64,000 nt of DNA from Phoronis australis (taxonomy: Eukaryota > Phoronida > Phoronidae). The number at the start of each line of letters is the position of its first letter. The first letter of the stretch is position 1. A program made the translations under genes and the position numbers. Below the pieces are notes generated by a model that saw nothing but the letters and a program-made list of their open reading frames with translations, was not told the origin of the DNA and ran no database searches. The stretch spans positions 322,298 through 386,297 of the forward strand of contig NMRA01000262.1 of assembly GCA_002633005.1 (NCBI GenBank), written 5' to 3'. Below are positions 1 through 12,100 of this stretch, piece by piece.

Positions 1-2277
1 TGTCTGACACTTCATCCATTCAGCATTCATAACTGACCGTGGTTCAGCTGTTACACAAGCACTGAGTGAGGTGATGGCATATTTGCCTTGAGCCAATGCC
101 TAAAATGATTGACGATCTTAGGGACAATTTTTAGGCTGACATAAATAATTTATGTGTTTTTAATGAAATATTTCAATTCGTGCGCTATTTCAAGGCGATT
201 TATCTTTTATTTATAAACAATTCTTTTGAATTAAGACCACATCAAGTGGATGAACCAAAAATTATTTTTTCACTTTGAAGACAAAAGCCAACATCACAGG
301 AAAGGCATTGATGTCTAAAACACAAAAATGAAAAAATATCAAAATCGCATGGTCCATTCAAAAGTCATCACTATTCATGTGTATAGATCGGGTCTGCCAT
401 CTTGGATGCCAGTGGCATAGGTTACGAGTTTAAAAGTGCCTTTCACGAATATTCTAACAGTAAAATTTAGTGACGCATATGTTTACCTACCATTCTGTGC
501 AGTGCAATAATTTGCAACAGAATTTGATAACACAGGTGTAACTTATTGAGTGGTTAAAGTGCCCACGATTCACGTTGGACAACATGGCGGCTTTTCTGAA
601 CTGAAAAGCATGTTCAACCGGCTTACATTGTCATCAGTGAAGATTTAACTATAATACAGTTGTGGACTCGCTGCTGTCAAAAAGCAGTTTTGTACAAATT
701 TCTAGTGTTTTTGCAATAATTATTATGAATGTTATATTTATCTCAACGTGGAGTGTCCATTCAATTGACATTGCACTCTGTTAAAAATAGTTGAAATTGA
801 TTTGAAGTTGTTCTATGTTTGAAAGTCAACTTGTCTTCAACATATGATTATGCGTCACAATAGGACAAATATTTTTCTAAATTTTATGCATAAATTGTAC
901 TTTTCATTCATGTTTTATAACTACTTCTTTTCTGCTTCAGAATGTGTCATAGCACCAAATTGTGAAAGATATTACTTGATTTACAGAAATAGGTTACATT
1001 TGCTAAAAGTGTCACTCTTGGGGCAGCACAGAATCATTCGAAAACATGCATGTAAATAATATTACTTTTTGGCCATATTAGAAGTATGAAGTGAAAAACA
1101 AAAGTGCCGCTTGAGTGCACCACGTAAACAGCGTTTCAATGTTAATCAAAATTCATCATCAGGTATAATAGTAGACAGAAAACAATGGTAGCAGAATGCT
1201 AGATTAATATCAAAACATTGTTTTCAAATATGCATATGTCATTGTTTCCTCTATGGAAAGGTTTTTGCAAAATTTCATGAAAGTTCACCAAAGAAAAGTT
1301 ATAGAAACTGCCACCAGAGGGCCAGCAGTAGTAGAATTATCTAAAAATTGACATCGACTCATTGGATCACCATAGAAAAATATTTGCAAAAATTAGTGAA
1401 GCCCCTTTATGAGGTTTACGAGATACAACTGCATACTGCCTGTAGTCAGGCACCGTAAAATACGGTACGCGATGGTATGTCTGTTATTGGTATATGGTGT
1501 CACTGTTGCTTGAAAACAAACAAAAAGCCCATTTTTTGTTTTTTATTTTCTTAGTCGGACAGAAAACTGGTGATTTCCAATAACATTTCACCAGCACCCC
1601 GTAAACTGGCCCCCAGAACACCTCAAATATGGCTAAAAATCAAAAACACAAAATTGGACAAAATTTACCAAATTTTGACACTCCAGTGAAAGTTAATGGA
1701 AACATCTTTAAAAATGCATAGACTGTCTTCTGATTGAGAGGTTCAATGTCTACAACAATATTTAGATTTTTTCTTTTCGTTCTTTATAGCCGCTTTACAA
1801 TAACTTCACTAACTGAACTTTTTAAACAAAAAATGAGCTATTTTGGGCCTAAATATTCATGATGCTCTTAATTATAAAATAATGGCTCAAAAAATTTCAA
1901 ATTATCATTTTGAACATATCTCACCAGGATGTATGAACACACAGTTTTTTCAAGATCTGAGTCGGTGACCGTAGAGTCAACCTTTTGGTGCTCTTGTTAA
2001 TTTCTGAACCATGGGCACTATTGGACTATTGGAAATGTTTTGGAAAATTGTGGGCATTTACCAGCGTTTTGAGTGAGAACATTGCTTATAGCATGTTTTC
2101 TGAAAGTTTCATATCAACTGCCACATCACACATTTTTGACCTTTGATGTTTTGACGTTGGCCAAATTTTGGACATTTTTCTGCTTAAAAGACTGTGGAAA
2201 TGAAAAAGATCAATTTTGGTTGTCAATTTCTGAAAATGGAGAGATTTTACCATAACAGTTACACATCTTTGTTAACA
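1..2277. other. No gene seen (upstream flank)
   Basis: AT-rich sequence. Short open frames only, none with recognisable domains. A stretch near 1240-1330 resembles the decayed repeat family that fills introns 13-14. Could contain promoter or 5' UTR sequence, but nothing visible marks it. Confidence 0.5.
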
Positions 2278-2357
2278 TGTGCTGTGCTGTGCTGTGCTGT
2301 GCTGTGCTGTGCTGTGCTGTGCTGTGCTGTGCTGTGCTGTGCTGTGCTGTGCTGTGC
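2278..2357. repeat. Pentanucleotide microsatellite (TGTGC)n
   Basis: About 16 perfect copies of a 5-bp unit, giving the Cys/Ala/Val/Leu-rich open frame on the + strand that overlaps it. Confidence 0.97.
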
Positions 2358-4733
2358 AATCATCTCTAAGTTACAATTGATGAATTTCTGTCTTTGAAAA
2401 ATAGAAATTGGCAATTTCAAATATTGTGTTCACCTCTAATTCAGTAGTTTAAAAAATGTTGGGACATGATATGTCCTGTCACATTTCAGCTATTTAGGAC
2501 ACCTTTATGACAAGCATATAAAAGGTGTTAATGTTACACAGAATATCTGACAACCAGCTTAACCATGGTAAGCTCTTAGGGTTCAAACAACATGTCCATG
2601 AGCTTTGTTTTTTTTTAAGCCAGAACGTGGGAGTTACACATTTATATATTTTCACCACCAGGATCAGTAGGAGTGGGTTCTTCCCATCTCGCCATCTTCT
2701 AGTGTTTATCGCTGGTTTTCGCGACTTAAAGATTGATATGGTAATTGACAAAAGTTGGTAGAACGAATTAAATAAGAGCACGTGAAACCTTAAGCACTCG
2801 TATTTTGAAGACTTGATATTCTTTTGAGGAATTGCTTAAAGTTGAATCATGTAATGATTTAGCTTGGTCAGGTACAGGCCACCTGAGTGTCATTGTTACC
2901 TGATGCTTGCAAAGTTTGTACATGTCTAAGAGAAGACAAGGAAGCATCAACTTATGTCCAATTAAATTATCATGACTTTAACTCGTGTCTCTGCACAAAG
3001 GAAGCTGGTAACTAGAAGGATCAATGTTACTAGCAATCCTAATGGTCAATGAATGTGCTTGCACCCATAAAAATCTCACAAATTTGCTGAAATTACCCTT
3101 TTAAGTGCTTCTAACATTGCAGTGAATGTCCACAATTCTTTGAAATATTGATCTGGTGGTACTGAACTTTAGCATAGAAAAGCATTGATTTGATGCTAAA
3201 ACCCAGCAAATAATTTTCACTTGTCTGCCATTTGGTGAGACCTAGGACCAATATTACTCCCAGATATTACTCTATACAGACAGTGGTTAGCATAACTTCT
3301 AAACACTATCTGTGTATAACAATGACTTGAGGGACTGCTCACAATTAAACATGACCAATACTAAACTTTTGGAGATGGAAATTTTTATTTCTGCACTTAT
3401 ATATGGTAGATATGTGTACATTTGATTTTTTCCTTCTTACTATTTGAGCATTGGAACACTAACTAATAATTGAAGGCTTTGGAAGGTGTTTGATTCTTAC
3501 TTTGTTAATTGGTTAATTGATTGGTTATTAATTGTTAACAGAAAGAATTAGATATTTGACAAAATAATCTTTTGTCAACAATTGCTTTCACTTGCTGTTT
3601 TGATTGGAAGAGTTTTGTCAAACTGTGACAAAAAATAGTACTATAATATCAATGTTCAAAGCCTTCCAAATTGGCTGCCAGAGCAAATTGCACTAACAGC
3701 AAAATATTCAAAGTCCCTAAACTCTGCCAAATATTTGAAGAATCTATGCTCTAACCACTTAAACCATGGACAAAAACGTCCATGAGTAACACTCACTGAA
3801 CAGGTTGCCTAAAACCTACCACTGACCAACTGACCCCCCCCTCTGCTTCTTAGATAACAATGACTTCACACCTGACGTCATACCACTCTGCATCAACACG
3901 ACTGAGTACCAGTTTTATTCAACCTCTAAAGAACACTCAGGTTAATTTATTTGTATTGGCATAGGTATCAAAGCAAAACACCAGTCACCTGTCAACATGG
4001 AATGTATGGCAGAAAAAACTCCTTGACTCTCTGCCCTCTGTTCACTGACTAGAAATTTCACTTGGCTACCCAATGCTAACACCATCATTTAACCATGTTA
4101 TTGGGGATGTAGCCTGTGTATTTAACAGTCACCTTCATTGTATTAGTATTGTGTGTTGAGTGTGTGACTACCATTCAGCTTTACACTACTAGCCCTTTTG
4201 TGTATTTAATCCATGTTGATTCAATAATTGTGAAGTCTTATGTGATCAGCCATTCTTATATTATAAACAAAATCTAACCACAGAACAATGTAATCTCTCC
4301 AACCATAGAAGCACCCTGCACCATCCATTCCACCCTTACATAACCCTTTTCTATAACTTTGGTTTTCAATAACTTCAACACATTGTTGGCTGGGCAATTT
4401 ACGATTGTGGAACTGTACATCTGTTTGAAATTTTGGATAGTTGTGTCACACTCAGGGCATAATAAGACTCAGGTATTCACCAATGAAAGCTCAGTTGGTA
4501 GGTGTATGGTATAGTGCTGGGTATTAGGCAAGCTAAACTGGACTGCCTGCTAATTGCAGATTAATCCACTCTCATGGATGTATTAGGACTTCAAAGACAT
4601 ATTGAGCTTGACCCCAGAAAGGATAATGTGTATCAAGACTAGGATGAACTGTTATCTGTGGTTTTAGGATGTCAACAGGTTGGTAGAAGTATGAAGGAGA
4701 AGATTTATATCTCATTGATTTTCTGCAGTTATT
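2358..4733. other. No gene seen
   Basis: AT-rich non-coding sequence between two arrays. I see no conserved open frame, RNA gene or clear repeat structure. Confidence 0.5.
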
Positions 4734-4910
4734 GATATCCAGGATGGTGACATGACCACTCTTTCTAGCTGATATCCAGGATGGTGACATGACCACTCTT
4801 TCTAGCTGATATCCAGGATGGTGACATGACCACTCTTTCTAGCTGATATCCAGGATGGTGACATGACCACTCTTTCTAGCTGATATCCAGGATGGTGACA
4901 TGACCACTCC
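4734..4910. repeat. 37-bp minisatellite, 5 copies
   Basis: Units beginning GATATCCAGGATGGTGACAT start at 4734, 4771, 4808, 4845 and 4882; nearly identical. Confidence 0.95.
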
Positions 4911-5693
4911 TAGCTCATCTCAATCCATGCTGTTCACTTTATGGTCTGCTTTTTTCACATTCAGATTAGGAATTTTTCGTCTAAGGTAGACAAGACAATG
5001 CAATGCCAAATCAGCTCGGCTGTATTCAGCTCGGTTGTATTTTACTCTGTTCAGCTGACTAACAATGATAACCACATTAGCCTTTTATTGTCAAGTCACA
5101 GGCAATGTGCACATGAACCACTTTCAAATTTGTGGTCTTAGGACTGAGCAACCTAACAAAGTCTAAAGTGTTTTCTTGATAGTTTTGACTGTTGTTATTG
5201 GAAATAGAATCCTGTCACCTTAAGGACCAGATGCACATTTTTCTGTGTATACACGTATCAGTTTTTAAATTCTAAATAACAACAACTAGTCTCTGGGGTG
5301 GTGTCGACCAGTGTCTTCAACTTGGTAAAGTTGTGTGCTTTAAGAAGATGAAGAAGAAAATTGTGAGACTGATTTCGCAAGCAGAGTTAAAGACATAATT
5401 ATTCAATTTTCATTTTCAATTAAGCGATCTGCTCATGTTTTTCTTCAGTTTCATTGTACAAAGTAATATTATTCTGGCTGATCACATGGGCAAACAGCTT
5501 GGTCTGTGTTTGTGTTGCAAGAAAATGATGCATAAATTGAATAGTGGAATTAAAATTCTTATTTATTTTTGGATCTAATGTTTTAGATTTTGATAGTACT
5601 TTTAATTAAGTCCTGCGCAGTGCTAATTAAGTTGAGTCTAATTCCTATTAAAATAAACAATGAACCCTGTTCTATTTATGGTGTTATCCCTAT

Positions 5694-6245
5694 TAAAAGT
5701 GCCGTTTACACTTACAAAGTTGACACGGATCAGCTGACATGGAACAAGTCGTTCCAGTGTGTAAACGGACTGACACGGCGCAAATTGACACAGCTGTGGC
5801 AAATTTTTGCCACCCGTTTGTGAGGTAGAGTAATTTGTGCCCAAACATCTTGACCCATGTCAATTATAAGTCTAAACGCGAAACTGGAGCAAGGCGGAAA
5901 GGATCATCTCTACTGCACTTGTGCAATGACCTACGTACGGGTTCTTTGTCTCTGTAACTGTCGTCGTTTGTAAACCTGCGCATGTGCGATGCAGTTTCTC
6001 CAGCCTTTAATTTCCGTCTTACCACGGTTAGTGAGTTGTGTGTGTAAACGGCCGCTTGACACGGGTCAATTTGCTCTGTGTCAGTTGCGCCAGGCCAAAA
6101 GTTGATGTCTAAACGGGACTAAACGGTGGCAAAAATTTGCCACAGCGGTGTCAATTTGCACCGTGTCAGTCCGTTTACACATTGGAACAACTCGTTCCGT
6201 GTCAGCTGATCCGTGTCAACTTTGTAAGTGTAAACGGCACTTTAG
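5694..6245. mobile_element. Foldback/MITE-type element with ~130-bp inverted arms
   Basis: The left arm starts AAAGTGCCGTTTACACTTAC and is matched in inverted orientation by the right arm ending at about 6243. Arms contain repeated short motifs (GACACGG, GGAACAA). No transposase. The flanks (TAA/TAG) suggest a 3-bp target duplication that has decayed, but this is uncertain. Confidence 0.85.
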
Positions 6246-7194
6246 AAAGTAAAACAAAGGGAAACATCCTGAGAATGAACTGTGAGTGATTCTCAAAGAT
6301 TAGGTGCAGGGTGATTTTATTGGTAGCTGAATATATGAATTTTGAGTCTAGTTTCAAGAAAAGTTATTGAATGGTTGTGAAAACTTGGTTGATTTTCAGT
6401 AATACCTGATGACAGACCAAATGTACCATTTGTTGTATGTTTGGATTCATAGTTCTGGTGTGCGTTCCTTAGAGGCGACAATCTTGTGAAAACTCATTAG
6501 TATGTGAGATGTTGCCACTGATGTGAAGTGAATCATGTGATTGCTATGCCTTCCTTAGCAATATTCTTGTGTCTACAAAAGTCTACCTTGTTTACTACAA
6601 GTATACTACATGGTGATAAGGCTACAAAAGCATTGTTGGTTCTGGTCTAGTCGGTGGTGTAGTTTTGTTTGGTAGAATTTTTCCTGTTTGGGACAGTCAA
6701 AAATAATTATTTTTGTCAAAGTAGGAGTTTGTCCCAAATTCTAGAAATAGGCAATATTGACCCTAGCAAAGTCAAGAATCTCCAAAAAGGCAGCAGGATT
6801 TTGAGTGACGGCTTAACTGACCATATAGAACGCAGCATTAATGACACACCTTCGTTTCCAAGCCGCCATTTTACCCGACAAACAACATGTTGTTGGTAAA
6901 ACTTATTGTTTGTTAGTCAACATTACGCGGAGCTTGCGATAGGTCAATTATTCACTCAGCAGATCGAAAACAGTCAAAAAGTCTGAAATTTGAGAAATCT
7001 GGTGAAGGGCAAAATCACTCTTGACTCGAATTCTTCTAGAAAATTAAATTTTGATGGGAGTTTCAGTTTCCAGAATTGTAAAACTTTTACCATACCCTCC
7101 AACCAAAAATGATGAGGGATTTGTTTTTATTCACAGCTTATTATGGCATTTTAAACATTGCCTACCCTTGCATACATGCAAAAACACAATACCT

Positions 7195-7262
7195 CAAAAA
7201 AAAACAGTGCAGGTGGTCTGATGTCATTTGCGGTGCATCAGACATGCGCAGGCCTCATGGTT
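7195..7262 (-). mobile_element. SINE 3'-half fragment
   Basis: Shares TGCAGG..GGTCTGAT, CAGAC.TGCGCAGGCCTC and GGGCCC with the 3' half of the complete SINE at 11214-11462, in the same orientation. The tRNA-like head is missing; it adjoins an A-rich run. Confidence 0.65.
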
Positions 7263-7648
7263 GGGCCCAAGACCTCGGCTGGCATTTTCTTTTTTAGTCA
7301 CAACACAGTTATCAAAATCAGTCAGGGTAAATAAAGACTATTCTTGTTTTATTTTTTGCCTAGTATTAAAACTGCATGGAGATAGGAATATTAGGTAGCT
7401 TTGACATTCCTGTCATTGGTTTAACAAGTTTCTAATTTTAATTTTGTGTGTTGAGTTTCAACGTGTTTGTTTTAGTTATGACCAATCACTTAAAAACGTT
7501 CCATGTTACTTTGTTAAATAATTTCTATGATTCTGACCATTCAATTGTTATTTTTACAAACCTTCAGAGTACAACAAAGCCTACTCCTAGTAGGCCTTTA
7601 ATGTAAAGCAACATCTCAACAATATAGGACACAATATGGTGGACAAGT

Positions 7649-7825
7649 GATAGACTGGGACACTTCGATAGACTGGGACACTTCGATAGACTGGGACACT
7701 TCGATAGACTGGGACACTTCGATAGGCTGGGACACTTCGATAGGCTGGGACACTTCGATAGGCTGGGACACTTCGATAGGCTGGGACACTTCGATAGGCT
7801 GGGACACTTCGATAGACTGGGACAC
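7649..7825. repeat. 18-bp minisatellite, ~10 copies
   Basis: Unit GATAGACTGGGACACTTC with a GATAGGCTGG variant in the second half. Because 18 is a multiple of three, frames stay open on both strands. Confidence 0.96.
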
Positions 7826-9019
7826 GGTCTATTTTGGTGATCATCACATTTTTCATTATTTAGGACACCTGTTTTGTATGGCAGAGTCTGAAAATAGGTT
7901 TAGCTATTCATAAAATTGTCAAAAATAGCTATCAGCACATCATTTCCATTCCTCCTAATAGTTTGTAGCATTGAGATGAATGATGTAAATGATCGTGATT
8001 CTTGAATATGGAACGGCCAATGTTTCCTATTTCTAAAATTTGGTACAAGCTCTGATCTGCAGCAAAATGATTAAAATCCACTGTTCCAAACTGGAGAATT
8101 TCTACTATATACCAATTTGAAGGTTGCAATTTTGGTTTGCTCATGGAACGAGTATCCTATTGCTGAGATTGGATTTTGAATTTAAGGTTATTAATGGTGC
8201 GAGAAAACGTCCAAATTTGACCCAGTGAGAACATATCTTAGAAATGGCTGTTGAGATTCGTGAGTAACTGTCAGATACTGGTATTATACTCTGTACAATG
8301 TTCTTCACACGCTATTAGGAATGATGCACTTTTGTATTAGGGACTATCAAATAACAGGTATTTCACGATTTTTATGAAAAAAATGAAAAATTACATAAAA
8401 CAAAAACAACACAATGTCTTAGAAGTTTTCATATTTCATCTGAAATATTCATTTCAAGCACCTCTGGCCATGTTGTTGATGTCGTTTTGTTATGAATGTA
8501 CCTTTCAGTTAATTGAATTTTTTTGAAATGACACGGTCACATGACCCAATGAACGGAAATTTGATATAGTGTGAAAAATCAAATTATACAGGTTTTTTCT
8601 TTCAGGAAATATAGATATTTCTTCTACAGTTTTATAGATATGTGGTTGTCGCCGGTACTCTTGGATAACATCTTACATTCCCTAAATATTCTCCAGTTTA
8701 GTACAATCTCTAAAATTTGGGACAACGAATTTCCAGTTAAAATTTAATGTTCTTGAAACTAAAGATTATCATAAGCCACGGGCAATTTTGGCATTAAAAA
8801 AAGAGACTGTGTTTTGTGTGAAGATTATCTGAAAATAGACATGGCTGTTGATACAAGTGTTGAAATCAGTGATGCAATGGTTTGATGCATCTCTATAGTG
8901 CGTGATATGGAGGTAAATGATCATTTGTCATTCACGATGTTTTGCTGGAGCGTTTTTACCATAATACTGTTGTTCCAACTGTTCTGTGTTCATTCATAAA
9001 TCTCTTTCTATACTTCCAG
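7826..9019. other. No gene seen; immediate upstream of first recognised exon
   Basis: AT-rich sequence ending in a pyrimidine tract and CCAG at 9019, a good 3' splice site. If the first coding exon starts at ATG 9022, an untranslated exon should lie upstream; I cannot locate it. Confidence 0.45.
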
Positions 9020-9021
9020 AA

Positions 9022-9199
9022 ATGAGCCCTGAGCTTATTACAGCATATCTCAATGCAAATCCAACTTTTTTGGAAAGTTACATATTATCAAATGTGTCAT
9101 GTGATCAGCTGGAAAGACTGCTACTTCGAAGGTCATTAATTGAAAAACAAATAACGGGAAAATGTGCCGAGAAAGCAGTGCAGACTTTGGATGTTTCTG
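9022..9199 (+). CDS. PDE10A: PDE10A-like exon 1 (first recognised coding exon)
   Basis: Encodes [20 protein letters not shown] and the following helix (residues 1-59), resembling the N-terminal helical pair that precedes GAF-A in PDE10A/PDE11A. Donor G|GTAAGT, ending in phase 1. The exon probably starts at 9020, right after a pyrimidine tract and CCAG, so ATG 9022 is either the initiator in a spliced second exon or an internal Met. The catalytic numbering matches human PDE10A1 when this ATG is taken as residue 1. No convincing upstream coding exon was found. Confidence 0.85.
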
Positions 9200-12100
9200 G
9201 TAAGTGTTGAACAATTCTTTTTGCTAATAGAAAAACATCACATTTAAAGATGCACAAATCCAGTAGAACCAATTGTTTCACCCAAGTTTGCTCATGAACC
9301 ACGGAGGATGTTTTTGTTTTCACAAAGAGTGCTAAAGTATATTCAGTAAGGTGTGCAAATTTGTTGAACATGTAATTCGTGAACACCTGGAGAACACCTG
9401 GGGGAGCTGTCAGGCATGACCTTGGCTGCATGCTGTCCCATCCATCATACCCACACCTCATACCCACGATTCCTCACAAATGCAACATTAGAAAGACTAT
9501 TAAAACTATTACCAGCTTATCCTGTCATGCTAATTAATTACTACCAACATGAATATGTCCATGACTTAAAGGGCTTGCAAAGCAATGTGTAACGGCACTC
9601 AAAAATGCCCAAAATCAAAAAGTTTGAGATATGATTTTATTGCATTATTTTTCTCCTTGAATTCAAAAACGTATTGAAATGACCTTCAAATACAAAACAG
9701 AAAGCTGTGCCATTAGTAGTTTTGTGACAAGGCAGTCAGTAGTATACACAAAATCAATTCCACAGTTGGTTACAGATGCACATTAGTCTTTGTCCACAAA
9801 TGTTGACCCCTCTCTGTGGTAACTGCAAAGCATAAGTAGACAGAAGGTAGGCTTGTTAGCAATATGCCTTGCCGTCTTATGTCCGATCTACACCTCATTG
9901 CCACCTGCATTCAAAATATTTGCGCTGTACCTACTATTAGGAGTATCATAAAATCTCGCCATTTTCTGAGAAAACAATGACCACAACTCTTCTTCATTTT
10001 TGAGATTCCTAGAACATTTTTGAGATTTCTAGAACATTTTAGTGAATGCCCTCAATTTATGAAAACATTGTCTCACTCTGATGGTATAGTAGCCTTGGTA
10101 TAGAACCTAAAATGAAACAAGTATTTACTTGGCGCTGTTTTTCTTTTCAAAAATGAAAATAAATTTTCGCTTGTCTTCCATATTATATCCTAAATTGGTA
10201 AGGACTTTTACTGTTGTTAACATTTGTGTTTGTGTAAGGACATGTAGTAGATGTGTCACATTAAGGCCCACAGGGCAATAAAATATCTGGCACCTCTAGC
10301 CATTGCAATTTTTCACCCCCCAGGTTCCTTAATTTTTGTCTTTCAACCATTTAGCTTTGTGTCATCCATGGAGACTCACTCTAGAACAAGTTAGTTCTGT
10401 AATAAGTTGTCTTTAAGTCTGGGGACATCTGGGTAACTAAGTATAGTGCAACTTGCTTCACTTGTGACAAGTTACTTCTCTTGTGTCAAGTTAATTCTCT
10501 TGTGACAAGTTACTTCTCTTGTGACAAGTTACTTCTCTTGTGACAAGTTACTTCTCTTGTGACAAGTTACTTCTCTTGTGACAAGTTACTTCTCTTGTGA
10601 CAAGTTACTTCTCTTGTGACAAGTTACTTCTCTTGTGACAAGTTACTTCACTTGTGACAACTTGTTTCACTTGTGCTACTTCTTATTGCTGTGTCTCCAC
10701 ACACTTGGTGCAAGCCGCAAGGCAGAAGTAATAATGAGCTATGCACTTGCACAGTTACATATATGAGTCTTTCTTTCTTGCATTTTATTGGTATTCATAT
10801 TTTTGCGAAGGTCTACACTGAATGGATACTCTGACACCTGTAAAAAGCCTGCATTCAGAGAATGAAACCTTGTAGCTCAGTGTGTGTTCCTGAAATATTT
10901 GTGTAATTTTAAAATACATGGGAACGTCACAAGTGTGCATAATGTGTGGACTACTATGACTACTTTTGCAGTAAGAAAAACTGTTTTTAGATGTTTGAAG
11001 TCCGTCATTTTTACCCAAGCATTGCATGTGGTCTGATTCTGCAAACAGTCATGACCCCAAATTGAAAGGTTTCATGAACTCCCAAAAGTTATGTTGCCTT
11101 TAGTGGCAGACATTGACACTATACAGTCAGTGTAGCACAAGGCATGGGCTAGCACAAGTGATTTTATGACACAGATAACAATCAGGATTTTATTCGAATC
11201 AGCAAACCACGTATAATATATATAAAAAATAATTGCAGGCGGTCTGATACACGTTGTACCAGACGTGCGCAGGCCTCGCATGTGGGCCCATTGCACTGAT
11301 CACCTGGAAATATTTTTATGCTTTATTAATATATGGTTAAAACCGAGCTGAGGAGCTAGAAACCTGGCTCAAGGGCTTAGCAGTGTGACCTGGCGGGACT
11401 TGAACCCACGACCTCGAGTAAAGAAAGCGGGCACTTATCAACCAGGCCACACTGCCTCCTCAAGCAAACCACGTAGCTCATGAATAGTTTTCCTGGTATT
11501 ACGTAATCTAAAGAAATTTGGTGGAACTCAGAATCTTGACAAATTCGCTTCACAAAAAGTTTTCCTTCTAAAATTTTGCTTGAAAAATACAGGAGATTAT
11601 TTCAACTAACTTTCAAATGTAAAGTCAGGAGATCTAATTTAATTTCCTTTAAATGGTCTCAATGTGATTTTCAAGGGGTTTTAATCTGGAACTGTTGATT
11701 GTTGATTTAAAAAAAATCTTATTCTTATTTGTTTTGTAGCAACGTCTCCAAGTAGAAAAGACATCTTTTCAAAATGGAAAGTAAGTACAGTTTATGTTCT
11801 GTAAAAACTCAATACATATCTCCACAGCTTGGGTCACAGAAGTTTTTCAAATTCATTAACCTGGAATTATCTCGTTATGTTTGTAAAAATTCATTATATC
11901 TACAGCTGGGGTCAGAGAAGTTTAAATTTGTCCATAACATCTATTTGCATTTCTAATGACTTCATATTCTTTTTTAAGGTTAATGTACCCCTGTTTCACA
12001 AAAGAATATTATCAAAAACATCTGTGCTAGTTATGGAAAATCCCAGACACAGTTTTTGAGCATTTCCATCAGAGTTTTAATGCAGAAAATTTGGTAAATG

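Larger units (their letters stand above)
6668..8118. repeat. Diverged inverted repeat pair (possible old DNA element)
   Basis: About 100 bp at 6668-6775 reappears in inverted orientation at about 7985-8118, sharing the coding-like string QILEIGNI on opposite strands. The interior holds a SINE fragment and an 18-bp minisatellite. A third, weaker related piece is near 8690-8740. No coding capacity. Confidence 0.5.

Noticed and set aside
4490-4555. tRNA-like A-box (AGCTCAGTTGGTAGG)
   Set aside because: No matching B-box or acceptor stem follows.
7587-7913. Overlapping repetitive open frames on both strands
   Set aside because: Produced by the 18-bp minisatellite; identical logic in two frames of the minus strand and one of the plus strand.
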